Assembly: GCF_016808335.1 (NCBI RefSeq)
Contig: NC_053149.1
Coordinates: forward strand, 20,680,733 to 20,744,732
Source of the DNA: Panicum virgatum
Lineage: Eukaryota; Streptophyta; Magnoliopsida; Poales; Poaceae
DNA length: 64,000 bases
Direction of reading: 5' to 3'
The notes below the pieces were generated by a model. The model worked only from the letters and a program-made list of their open reading frames with translations. It ran no database searches and was not told the origin of the DNA. This document shows positions 1 to 9,749 of this stretch, one piece after another. A program made the position numbers and the translations under genes. The first letter of the stretch is position 1. Each line of letters begins with the position of its first letter.

Positions 1-652
1 CCATTGAACTACAAAGACTTGCTAAGCGTATAGTTAGTCTTTGTGCTTCATCATCTGGTTGTGAGAGATGCTGGAGTACCTTCAATCATGTGAGGATCCT
101 TGTGATTAACAATTTTTATTTAGATGCATACAATCTGATTTTTTGTTTTGCTTCCCATCTGATTTTTTGTTTGTAGATGCATACAAAGAAAAGGAATAGG
201 CTGCTGCACAAGAGATTGAATGATATTGTCTTTGTTTCATACAATCGGAAAATGAGAACAAGGTTTTAGCTTATGCGTGAAAGGCAGGCAAGAAATATGA
301 CCCTTTGGTCATTGAGGAGTTCGATTGGGACAATGAATGGGCTGATTCATTGCATGTGCCCATTCCGAGTGCTCGATGGTCTGATGCTGTCGATGAGCTC
401 ACATGGCAGCATGTTGATGAAGCCACCGGTGCATCAGAAGCACTGCGGGGTCGTAATCTTCCTAGGAGAGCTACTGCTACTCAATGTTATAGTCATTCAA
501 GAAATGTTCCTGTTCCAGCTACTGAAGATGGAGAAGAGGAAGATGAAGACCCACATGATGATGCGGAAGTGAGCGATTGTGAAGATGGCAATGTTCCTGC
601 TACTGAAGAAGACAAGGCTGGTGATCCTGATGAGTTTGATGATGGATTTTGA
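1..652 (+). pseudogene. hAT transposase, C-terminal remnant
   Basis: The first ~100 bases encode the hAT C-terminal dimerisation block (ELQRLAKRIVSL, then SSSGCERCWSTFNH). An intron-like gap of ~75 bases follows, then MHTKKRNRLLHKRLND, the usual continuation in plant hAT proteins. That frame stops at about 268. The typical acidic tail (LVIEEFDWDNEW...) continues in another frame from ~290 and ends at 652. The window edge removes the BED finger and catalytic domain. The family inserts with 8-bp duplications and acts in the nucleus; this copy is interrupted and not functional as it stands. The gap holds a short direct duplication of 'atctgattttttgttt'. Confidence 0.72.
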
Positions 653-1143
653 GTGTTGATTGCTTAAACAGATATTTGCACTCCTGCTGATGGATTCTTT
701 TGTGTCCTGCACACTTGCTGTACTTCTGTCTTGTCCTGCACTCCTGTTGTATGGCTTTGGTGTAGTTGACTTAATTAGTATGCTCTAGAGTTCAGTACTT
801 CAGTCTAAGCTTGTGGACTATTTGAGTTGAGACAGACTATGATGTCATTTGTCATGCTCATGCATGAACTAATGCTTGCTAATTTGTTATCTTGCCTCTT
901 GTGTATTGTTTCCTATTTAATTCTCAACAACTGATAACCTGTTTGATTGCTGAATTCTGTAATTGTCATGCAGTTTCCTTCAAGGGGGAAGGATGCTACA
1001 TGGGAGAAGAGCTTTTGGAAAGGAAAGGAAGGAACCTGGGCTCAAGAATTGGCAACAAACGAGGTATGTATGTGCTGCAATAGTATATAAAATTCTAGCT
1101 TACAATGCCTAAGCAATGCGTGTATGGCGTCTGCCACAAATGC
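653..1143. other. Stretch without a gene, 3' flank of the hAT remnant
   Basis: AT-rich sequence after the hAT stop codon. A 63-codon open frame at 892-1083 has no recognisable domain and looks like chance. No terminal repeat of the hAT element could be fixed here. Confidence 0.4.
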
Positions 1144-1204
1144 CTACGCGTTGTGAAGGGGGTCAGGCGCGGCGCCTCGCCGCGGCGCCTCAAAAACATT
1201 GCCA

Positions 1205-1446
1205 AAGACCAAAGATAATTGAGTCCTACAGTATTTGCAGAGTGCCTTTTCTATTCCATCTACTACTTCTGACTCTATGTGTTCCCAAACTCTAGCTCTT
1301 TTTTTGGATGACCGACTTGACTGGTCAGTTGACATAGACTCATGACTCTCTCCAACAAGTTCTGGAACAGCTGAAACCCCTTCCATTTCTAGCCAGTAAT
1401 GGTACTGCAAGAAGCCATCAAAAAATAAAGGTTGCAGTACATACAA
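1205..1446 (-). pseudogene. BED zinc-finger exon of a second hAT-type element
   Basis: Read on the minus strand the segment encodes KKRARVWEHIESEVVDG followed by KALCKYC, which matches the first half of a BED zinc finger (aromatic residue, then C-x2-C), the DNA-binding N-terminus of hAT transposases. The His part of the finger is missing. After 'SLVFGNVFEAP' the frame runs into GC-rich 'ggcgcc' sequence at about 1150-1200 that looks like the end of another repeat. It points the opposite way to the hAT C-terminus at 1-652, so the two are probably not one element. Start chosen at the Met at 1446, but an upstream exon on the minus strand is likely. Confidence 0.55.
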
Positions 1447-1510
1447 CTCTACTAGTATATATTCAAATCAGAAAAAACTAAGCTACTGTATAGCAGTAAA
1501 AGATGCTACA

Positions 1511-1612
1511 AGTAAAATCAAGCTTGTGGGGGCAAAGAAGCAAGAACATAGCCATGAACTGAGTAAAATCAAGCTTGTGGGGGTAAAGGAGCAAGAATAT
1601 AGCCATGAACTG
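1511..1612. repeat. 51-bp tandem duplication, two copies
   Basis: A 51-base unit starting 'agtaaaatcaagcttgtggg' occurs at 1511-1561 and again directly at 1562-1612 with only a few substitutions. It is non-coding and gives no sign of function. Confidence 0.9.
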
Positions 1613-2369
1613 AGTACCCTATGCTACCCTGCAGCATATAATTGAAACTTAGCTATTATAATTCCCAGGGAAAAGCAATAATTTCATTATCCAAGTTGCA
1701 AACGAACTGAAAACTAGTGGTTAGAAAAGAAAATCATCACTCGTGCAGTGACAGAATTATCTTTCACGTAGAAAGATAAGGACAACAGGAGGCTTCCTCT
1801 CATGATCTTTATCTACTTCAGAAGACAAATAACTTTGTTTTAACTAAAGTATCCGTTTAGATCTCTGTCATTTGCAGAAAACCATTAGGAAATGAAAGTA
1901 ACATAACTGTGAACAATGAGGAACAAGGGTTTGCTATTCAGCATCGATAGATCAGGCAAGATGAAGAGGTTTGCTGTGCGGCGAGGTGTCCAGAGCAAAA
2001 CAAGTGCCAAGACTCATCGTGTTAACTCCCCCATCCCCTTCCCCCCAACGATCCCCTGTTATCTCAACAACCGAACCATCTCTGACAGATGCACACCATG
2101 CCCCTAGCGCGCGCAGATACACAGGGAGGTGAGTGGCGTGTACCTCTATGCGCCGGAGACGAGCGCTGGCTGCTGCCAAGAAGAGTTGATCTTGGAGGAC
2201 GAAGATAGGAATCGAAGATGAGCGCCGGCCGCCCCGTCGCAGCGGCGGGTCGAAGCCTCCTCCTCACCGGGTCTTGGAGGCGAGCAGCGGCGACCTAGCT
2301 GCGGCGGCAACGGCACCCTTATCGAACCCTAGAAGCAACCTCGCCCCGCAGCCAAATGCGACTCCTCCG
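1613..2369. other. Stretch without a clear gene; possible 5' region of the minus-strand BED element
   Basis: The part from ~2000 to 2369 is GC-rich and, on the minus strand, looks like a 5' UTR or first exon ending at a 'gag|gtacac' type donor. This would fit the BED exon downstream at 1446. Short frames on both strands overlap here and none shows a domain. I infer a promoter-proximal region but cannot fix a start. Confidence 0.3.
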
Positions 2370-2599
2370 ACTCGAGACGAGAAAATTGGGATTTTGCCCT
2401 TATGGGAAGCGGATTTCGCTGGAATGCCATCAAAGTTGTGGGCTTCGCTGGAATGCCCTTATGAACGTTGTTCTTCACGCTAGAATGTCATTTCAGCTCA
2501 TTTGATAGATTTACAAATTCTACAACCCTTTTTTTGACCTGGATGGACGGTTTTGCCCCTACCTCCATCTATCTTATGCACGGCCCCGTTAACTCCCGT

Positions 2600-3165
2600 T
2601 AGACCTCTTTCTCCTAGACTCTTCTCCTTGAGCTGGCTGCCAAGGGTGCAGGCCACGCCCCCAAGGCACGCCGCCTGCTCCTCGACCCCATGGCCAAGAA
2701 AAAATTCAGCATGAGTATAGAACAAATTGATTCATAGCACAAGCACATCAGAGAATCACTCTTACTCCTGTCAAAACCCTAAATTAACACTTTGCACAAT
2801 CAATCATCACTTTAGGGCTTCTAAATCTCACCTCAGATCTAGACGAAGGGGATGCTGCTGTTGCCTCTGCGCTCTGTCCTGGACGCGCTCTCCCCAGGAG
2901 CCTCTGGATCTCGCGTGTAGGGGCCTGGGGGGAGTGCAGCTGCTGGGGGCAGCGTCGGCTCCTGGGGTCGGCTGCTGCTGGGGGCCGCAGCGGCTCCTTG
3001 GGGTGGCTGCCCGCGGCTCCTGGAGGCGGCAGCTGCTGGGGGCAGCCGCAGCGATTCCTTGGGCGGCGGCCTCCTAGAGACGGCGGCGAATCCTGGGGGC
3101 GGCGACCCCTGGGAGCACCGGTGGCGGCTCTGACCCTCCCCGTGAAGGGAAGATGGAGGATGAAA
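2600..3165. other. GC-rich segment inside the left MULE arm, possible captured gene fragment
   Basis: This block interrupts the match between the two MULE arms. It contains a repetitive CTGCTGGGGGCAGC-type GC-rich part (2850-3140). On the minus strand it reads like the end of an Ala/Pro-rich first exon followed by a 'gag|gtgagatt' donor near 2836. Open frames exist on both strands but are low complexity. Capture of host gene pieces by MULEs (Pack-MULE) is known in grasses; here it is an inference from GC contrast and position only. Confidence 0.4.
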
Positions 3166-3169
3166 CGGG

Positions 3170-3665
3170 ATATATAACCCACCCGGATATATATTTGGAG
3201 ATCTAACCATTTTGAGCACTCGGAAGGGGTCTGTCAGCTCATATTCCACGTGTCAACCTCGTCACGCCACTCCCACCGGCGTGAAGTACAGCCTTGTCAC
3301 GCCACCCCCACTGGCGTGACAAGGTCTGACTTTAGAAAAATCATATATTTTTCATAGGTATTCGGATGGAGATGATTTTTATACAAAAATTGTAGCTCTC
3401 AACGAGATCTACAACTTTGTAATTTTGAGTTTTTTCATTTGAAGTCATTAAGATGGTTAAATAATTTATTTAAATTTTTGACAGCATATTAAACACTCTT
3501 TCGGATCATCTCTAACTTGACATGTTTATCATGGTTCTACAAATTAAGTTTTATATAATGTTTGATATATGAAATAATATGGATTAAATAATAATAATAA
3601 TAATAGTTCGATAAGAGATACAATGAGAAATCAAACTATATCATCATTGAGTATGGAATATAATA
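3170..3665 (+). repeat. Inner inverted-repeat arm, left
   Basis: Pairs with 4735-5315 in reverse complement, for example 'agctctcaacgagatctaca' against 'tgtagatctcgttgagagct'. The arm carries two short hairpins of the form GTCACGCC(A)...(T)GGCGTGAC at 3261-3285 and 3296-3320. Confidence 0.85.
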
Positions 3666-4734
3666 CAACACTCTAAGTATTATTAATTATAGGTTTAACT
3701 TGTGAGTTGGTCCATGCTAATAGCGTGGCTAGTTTTGCTACGTTTTGTTTTTTTATTATAAATATTTTGTTGTAGTAGGCTATTTTGTTTGTTCCCCTAG
3801 AGTAGTTTATTCTTCAACCACTATACATCACTAAGTCTTATTATACATATTTTCACATTGCCTATCAAATTACGTGCATATACATTATATTTATTTTGTA
3901 CAAATCAACTCCGAAGTTACATGTGCATATGTACAACCGTTTTGCCACCACCACCTGTATGGAGACTTCTCTACTACCGTTGTGCCGAATTTCTTACGGT
4001 CCCTGACGTTGTTGGAAGCCCATATACAAATAAGCATATAAAACAATCAATAATTGTGTCATTCTTTTGCATCCATATATTATGTTGTTTTGACCCATCA
4101 TCATGCCCCATCATTTTACTTCCATCTATCAGGATCAAACTGTTTTGATCCCCATTAGACGTGACATACGGCGTAGTCTTGATTGGGTGGGAAAGTCTGA
4201 CGAATTTTTGTATTCGGCATGGTCTCTATAATTATATTTTAATTTTTTTAATTCTTTAATTATGAAATTAGATATTTTTCAATTGTATATGATATGGCCT
4301 CTTGAGTCAGTTTAGATCATTAGTTCTTCATAAAATCCAATTGCATAAATTCTTCTCCTTTTTAGATTAATGTATAAATTTCTAGACCATCTCGACGAAT
4401 GTGGTGACTTTTTTTTCTATAACAACACTTACTTATTAATATATTATATATCTAGAGTGGTGGGACCATGGAGGCACCTTGAGCGATGATCTTGGCTAGC
4501 CAAACCAAGCAGTGCAATCGATAAGTGTTGCGCTGACCAAAGGAGATACAGTGAAAAGAAGGCCATAAGATGAAGAACAACAAAATACTCATTTCATCTA
4601 AACCACTTAATTACTAATATAAAACTTACACATTTGTATCTTTTTCAAACTGTTATCATATTTTAAGATCTTAATCTTTCAAAAAAATACTTGATCTAGC
4701 TTATAGCTATAATTAATATCTAGGGTGTTGCATT

Positions 4735-5315
4735 ATATTTCATACACAAGGATGATATAGTTTGATTTCTCATTTTATCTCTTATCGAACTATTATTATT
4801 TAGTCCATATTATTTCATATATCAAACATTATATAAAACTTAATTTGTAGAACCATGATAAACATGTCAAATTAGAGATGATCCGATAGAGGTAAAGTGC
4901 TTAATATGCTGTCAAAAGTTTAAATCAATTATTTAACCATCTTAATGACTTCAAATGAAAAAAAAATTAAAACTACAAAGTTGTAGATCTCGTTGAGAGC
5001 TACAATTTTTGTATAAAAATCATCTCCATCCGAATTTGTATGAAAAAGATATGATTTTTCTAAAGTCAGACCTTGTCACGCCAGCGGGGGTGGCGTGACA
5101 AGGCTGTACTGTCACGCCGGTGGGAGTGGCGTGACAAGGTTGACACGTGTAATATGAGCTGGCAGACCCCTTCTGGGCGCTCCGAAGCGTGCCAACGTGA
5201 CACATCTTTTCACGCCAATGCATGTGGCGCGACAGCGTGTTTTTGTCACGCCACGCAGACCGGCGCGACCAAAAGGGTTAGATCTGCAAATATATATCCC
5301 GGTGGATTATTTTTA
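4735..5315 (-). repeat. Inner inverted-repeat arm, right
   Basis: Reverse-complement partner of 3170-3665. The match runs through AT-rich sequence (4740-4930), the 'gagagctacaatttttgtat' block and the GTCACGCC hairpins. Confidence 0.85.
5075..5269. repeat. Array of four short GTCACGCC/GGCGTGAC hairpins
   Basis: Four 23-25-base palindromes with 7-9-base stems lie at 5075-5099, 5111-5135, 5210-5232 and 5245-5269. The last two have GGCGCGA(C) in the right stem. Two matching ones sit in the left arm. Their role is unknown. Confidence 0.85.
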
Positions 5316-5460
5316 AAATAAAATTGAAAAATAGGTTAAAAATAAAAAAAATCCGGTAGTATACAGGGGAGAGGATAAGAGACATCAGTCGGGCAAAAAC
5401 GTCCAGTCAGTTCAAAAAATAGAGCTACAGAATTTGTAAAATAGTTAAAAAGAAAAAATA

Positions 5461-5694
5461 CAAACCTTGATTTCAAAATAATTGATAACTTTGACTTTTA
5501 CTATTTACACTTTGACCAATAATAACTTTTTAATTAGAAAACTACGTAAAGCTAAACAACCAACATTAGATTTGTGACAAGTACTATACCAATATAATAC
5601 ACTTCTACCTATACGTGCAAATATTCGTATAAAAAACACACGGTCAAACTTTGAATACTAAAGTCAAAGTTGTCAATTATTTTGAAACGGAGGT
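5461..5694. mobile_element. Stowaway-like MITE nested in the MULE
   Basis: Inverted ends of ~38 bases (left '...tttcaaaataattgataact', right '...gtcaattattttgaaacgg') are flanked by the dinucleotide TA at 5459-5460 and 5695-5696, the Tc1/mariner target duplication. The opposite MULE arm lacks this segment, so it inserted after the arms existed. It is 234 bp and non-coding. Confidence 0.85.
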
Positions 5695-5813
5695 TACTAG
5701 TATTGTAACGTGAAGAACAACATTCATAAGGTTATTCTAGTGAAATTCATAACTTTGTTCCAGTAAAATCCACTTCCCATAAAGGTAAAATCCCAATTTT
5801 CTAGACTCGAGAC

Positions 5814-6578
5814 AGGCAAAGCTGGTAGCCCTTTCCTGTTATCCACGGGTCAAACCCTTACTCGCACCCCACGGGCTGACCTAGGCAATATCTAAAATTC
5901 GGCCATTGCCAATCCTTTAAAGCACAACCTAATCCAATCATACTTTGTATCTAAAAAGCTCGTAATAAATTCTAAATTTTTAGCCCATGAGCTGCGAGGC
6001 CCGCAAGGCTTTTGGATTTTCATGGCCATTGTCAGGCCTAAGAGAGGATTCTGCGTTCTGCCACATGGAGCCCATTTACCAGGATTGCTAAATAATAAGC
6101 TTCCGTATATTAAAATGTTAATATGCTAAAACGTGGACATATTAAAATATAGAGTAATTTTTCAACTATATCAAATTTAGAGTAATTTTTTCGACTAGAA
6201 TCTTGGCAAGTTGAGAATAGCACTTGGTTAGGTGGGCTAATTTTTCTCAACCAAACGTCAAAATTTATGCATTTGCCCATATTTTAATATACCAATATTT
6301 TGATATGCAAACAATGGGACCCACACTACCTTTGATTAGAAAATAAAAAGGCTATACACCAGATCAGGTCACGTAATTTAATTTACTGCACCAACAACAC
6401 AAGAGACACTTCTATATAGTTGCCGAACACAGACCACCCTAAGTGAAATGTAACAAAGTTCATGGAACTTTATGATACTACTACATGTATATTTATATCC
6501 TTATTATGTGTGCCCTTCCAAAAAATGAACTTAGCCCACGAGAATGCAGTGGCGCCAGGGCGGTGGCTGTCGCCGCCG
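5814..6578. other. Stretch without a gene between the MULE and the PME 3' end
   Basis: 5814-6040 read on the minus strand starts 'taggcctgacaatggccatg', which resembles the terminus of a plant hAT element and could be the 5' end of the BED-carrying element into which the MULE inserted. 6105-6315 is AT-rich with an imperfect inverted 'tatattaaaat' pattern. 6320-6578 is the 3' flank of the pectin methylesterase pseudogene. No coding frame is supported. Confidence 0.35.
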
Positions 6579-6953
6579 TCATTTCTTGAACAGGTCAGCC
6601 GTGAAGGTGACGCCGGTGCCGGGCAGCCAGGCGAGCCCGTCGATGAACCGCCGGACGGTGAACCGGCCGGCAACGGCGGCATCGGCGATCACGTGGTACC
6701 CGGGCCACTTCACCCGCCCCGCGACGCCCGCGTCGGGCCCGTAGTTCCCGCACTCCCTGTAGAACAGCATGGCGGCCCACTCCAGCCACCCGTGGTCCTG
6801 CACGTCGGGCTCCATGACCACCACCCGCGAGAAGGGCTTCCACGGACGGACCAGGAACGTCGGGTGCCGGGCCTCCACCACGCAGCCATGGAAGACGAAG
6901 CCCGTGTTCTGGTTCGGGTCCCTGCGGCCCTGCGCGGTGATGCTACCGGCCTG
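6579..6953 (-). pseudogene. Pectin methylesterase pseudogene, 3' part
   Basis: The minus strand encodes the C-terminal half of a plant pectin methylesterase, which removes methyl groups from cell-wall homogalacturonan. Blocks in order: AGSITAQGRRDPNQNTGFVF, VRPWKPFSRVVVM (family RPWK/Arg block, with Val where LGRPWK has Gly), HGWLEW, RVKWPGYHV, and the end FIDGLAWLPGTGVTF, then a stop at 6579-6581. It joins in frame to the other half at 13,925 once the CACTA element and one CTG copy are taken out. The C-terminal half has no internal stop. The neighbouring half has frameshifts, so the gene was either dead before or died after insertion. Confidence 0.88.
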
Positions 6954-6960
6954 GACTACT

Positions 6961-7345
6961 AGAAAACAGGCCAAAAGTCCTGGCCAAAGGTACCAGCTGC
7001 TGTTGCAACCGGTACTAATGTCACGCATCAGTACCGGCTGCAAAAGCAGCTGGTACCTTTGGCCAGCGGCGATCAAAGATAAGGTGTTTGGTACCGGATT
7101 AAAGCATCACCCGGTACCAAAACTTCAATATAGGAACCGGTTAGTGCCACCAACCGGTACCAAAAGCACAAGGAGGAATAGATACCGGTTGGTGTGCCTA
7201 AAGGGTGGATAATGGTACCGGATTTTACCATGGCCCGGTGCCGCCACGTGCCCACAACAAATGCACCGGTTAGTAACATCAACCGGTGCCTATGCCTTTT
7301 GTTTGGCACCGGTTGTTGAGCACCAACCGGTGCCTTTGAGCCACG
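6961..7345. repeat. CACTA left subterminal repeats
   Basis: Many copies of accggt(t/g) and ggtacc-type motifs in both orientations (for example 7006, 7030, 7135, 7158, 7182, 7210). Subterminal repeats of CACTA elements bind the TNPA-type protein; that role is taken from the family. A TATA-like 'ctataaatac' at 7347-7356 follows and may drive TNP2. Confidence 0.75.
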
Positions 7346-7646
7346 CCTATAAATACCCCAACCCCTCCCCCCTCCAAGCTGCCGTGAACTCACTGTTCAT
7401 GGCAGCTGAGTGAGGGGAGGGGAGACGAATTTTTGTTTTTTTTTCAAAAAAGATTAGTTATTTTTCTCCATAACTTAGCAATTGGTTTTTAGAAGCAGTT
7501 ATCATTTAATTTATTTGATAAGTGAATAGTATCTATTTATTATAGTTATAAGCATTATCAATTATATATTTGAATTCAAATTTATTATAGTATGAATGTA
7601 CTATTTGTACACTACAATGATGTATATAAATGTATTGTGGACCTAG

Positions 7647-9245
7647 ATGAGTCGGCAATGGATGTACATGGCCGATCGGCGTTCAAAGGAGTTCATTGAT
7701 GGCGTGCATGAATTCATAGAAGCAGCCGAGAAACACAAGTATGGCGGTTTCGTTCGTTGTCCATGCAAATTCTGTAAGAATGAGAAGGATTACTCATCAT
7801 CAAGAACCATCCATAGTCACTTGTTCAATAGTGGTTTCATGCCGAACTACTATGTTTGGATCAAGCATGGCGAAAGAGGAATTGTGCTGGATAATAATAT
7901 AGAAGAAGAGGACATGATTCCTGACTTTGCAGCCAATTATAATTCCTTTTTCAATGACACTGCAATAGGTGAGCCTGAAGAAGATACTGAAGGATATGTT
8001 GTAGAAGATGATCTTGGTCAGATGCTGCGCGAAGCTGAGGAAGGTTGCGAAACAGAAAAGGAATCGAGAGATCTGAAGCGTATGTTGGAGGACTACAGAA
8101 CATTGTTGTACCCTGATTGCAAACAAGACCAAAAGAAGTTGGGTACCACATTGGAATTATTGCAATGGAAAGCATCAAATGGTTTGTCTGACAAGGGATT
8201 CGAGGAGTTGCTGAAACTTATAAAAAACTTACTCCCTGAGGGTAACACCTTGCCGGAGACAACATACGAGGCAAAAAAAGTTGTTTGTCCTTTAGGATTA
8301 GAGGCACAGAAGATACATGCTTGTCCTAATGACTGCATCCTATATCGAGGTGAGTATGAAAATTTGGATTCATGCCCTGTATGCAACGCATGCCGGTATA
8401 AGATCCCTCGAGATGATCCAGGCGACGTTGAGGGGATGCGTGTCAAGAAGAGGGTGCCTGCCAAGGTGATGTGGTATTTTCCTCTAATACCACGTCTGAA
8501 ACGTTTGTTCATGAACAAAACGAATACTAAATTGATGCGATGGCACAAAGAAGAACGTAAGCAAGACAATATGTTGAGACACCCCGCTGATGGGTCGCAG
8601 TGGAGAAAAGTGGACAGAACATTTCCAACATTTGCAAATGAAGCGAGGAATATAAGGTTCGGCTTAAGTACGGATGGCATGAATCCTTTCGGTGAGCAGA
8701 GCAGTGGTCATAGTACCTGGCCTGTAACACTCTGTATATACAACCTTCCTCCCTGGTTGTGTATGAAGCGGAAATTCATTATGATGCCGGTGCTTATCCC
8801 CGGCCCGAAGCAACCCGATAATGATATAGATGTGTATTTGAAACCACTGATTGAGGATCTTCTATTGTTGTGGAAAGATGAGGGTGTTTGTATGTGGGAT
8901 GCGCACGCAGAGGATCATTTTAACCTGCGTGCATTGCTTTTCGTAACCACCAACGATTGGCCAGCACTAAGTAACCTCTCTGGACAATCCAATAAGGGTT
9001 ATAGGGCATGCACCCATTGTTTAGAAGAAACCGACAGCATGTACCTCAAGCACTGTAGGAAGATCGTGTATATGGGTCATCGTCGATTTCTTCCGATCAA
9101 GCACCCATTAAGGAGGAGGCATGCTCACTACGATGGAAAGGCAGATCATCGTACCAAGCCTAGGCACCGTTGTGGGAAAATGGTGTTTGAAATGGTCTAT
9201 AAGGACTTTCCTAGCCACTTTATATCCTTTATATATAGTGTATAA
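7647..9245 (+). pseudogene. TNP2-like CACTA transposase, C-terminally truncated
   Basis: 532 codons without a stop. Residues 1-75 (MSRQWMYMADRRSKEFIDG, CPCKFCKN, HLFNSGFM..YVWIKHGE) match the transposase-associated N-terminal domain. Residues ~170-500 match the TNP2 core (Transposase_21): KASNGLSDKGFEELLK, CPNDC, CPVC, GLSTDGMNPF, WDAHAEDHFNLRALL, TTNDWPALSNLSGQ, GYRACTHC. Full-length family members continue after 'MVFEMV' with the rest of the catalytic region. Here they are replaced by a ~38-base patch (about 9198-9236) nearly identical to part of the Tekay-like LTRs elsewhere in the window, followed by a stop. The enzyme would cut at the TIRs in the nucleus; this copy is very likely inactive. 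Confidence 0.88.
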
Positions 9246-9749
9246 TTTAGTTATAGAATTTAGTTATTAGAGAGACTTTGTTTAATCATGTATTTAAATA
9301 GAGAGTGAATAATGCTTGTATTTATGTATTTATCATGTATTTCTGTAACTCATGTATTTATCATGTAACTCGTGTAACGACGATGAGTAACGACGACGAG
9401 TAACGACGAGTAACGACGACGAGTAACGATGACGAGTAATTTCGTATTCGCTCTCTAACTCATGCATTCGCCATCCCTCGACCCTCAACTCTAGACCTCG
9501 ACCCTCAACCCCGTTCCTCGACCCGGTTCTTCGACCCTCAACTCTCAACCCTGTTCCTTGACCCGGTTCCTCGACCCCGTTCCACGACACACACACACAC
9601 ACTCACTAACTCTCTCTCTCTTTCTCTGTCCCTCTAACATACACACACACTCTCTCTCAAACACGCATTTTCGTTCAAAGAATTTTATTCTCCTGCTTCA
9701 TTTAAGGATGGACAAATACTCTAACACATTTTTACGATTTCAGTTAAGG
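9246..9749. repeat. Gene-free spacer with microsatellites in the CACTA
   Basis: AT-rich to ~9370, then (GACGAGTAAC)n-like repeats (9375-9440), a CCTCGACCCTCAACTC-type repeat (9475-9580), and CA and CT tracts (9586-9660). It separates the truncated TNP2 from the second gene and probably marks the deletion of the TNP2 3' end. Confidence 0.8.

Larger units (their letters stand above)
2379..5804. mobile_element. Mutator-like element (non-autonomous) with long inverted arms
   Basis: The ends are inverted: GAGAAAATTGGGATTTTGCC at 2379 against the reverse complement of ...aaaatcccaattttctag at 5804. They are flanked by a perfect 9-bp direct repeat ACTCGAGAC at 2370-2378 and 5805-5813. A 9-bp duplication with long terminal inverted repeats is the hallmark of Mutator superfamily elements. 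The arms match over hundreds of bases in several blocks (2379-2560 with 5380-5804; 3170-3665 with 4735-5315). The left arm contains an extra GC-rich segment and the right arm a nested MITE. No transposase frame is present, so movement would need an enzyme in trans. The ~1 kb loop (3665-4735) is AT-rich and unrecognised. Confidence 0.85.

Noticed and set aside
1150..1200. GC-rich ggcgcc sequence as a CpG island or promoter
   Set aside because: Only ~50 bases long; it looks like a repeat terminus.
2727..3249. Open frames of 116-136 codons on both strands
   Set aside because: They come from the repetitive CTGCTGGGGGCAGC sequence in the MULE arm and show no known domain.
5020..5321. Open frames over the GTCACGCC repeats
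   Set aside because: They are produced by the palindromic repeats on both strands and have no homologue I recognise.
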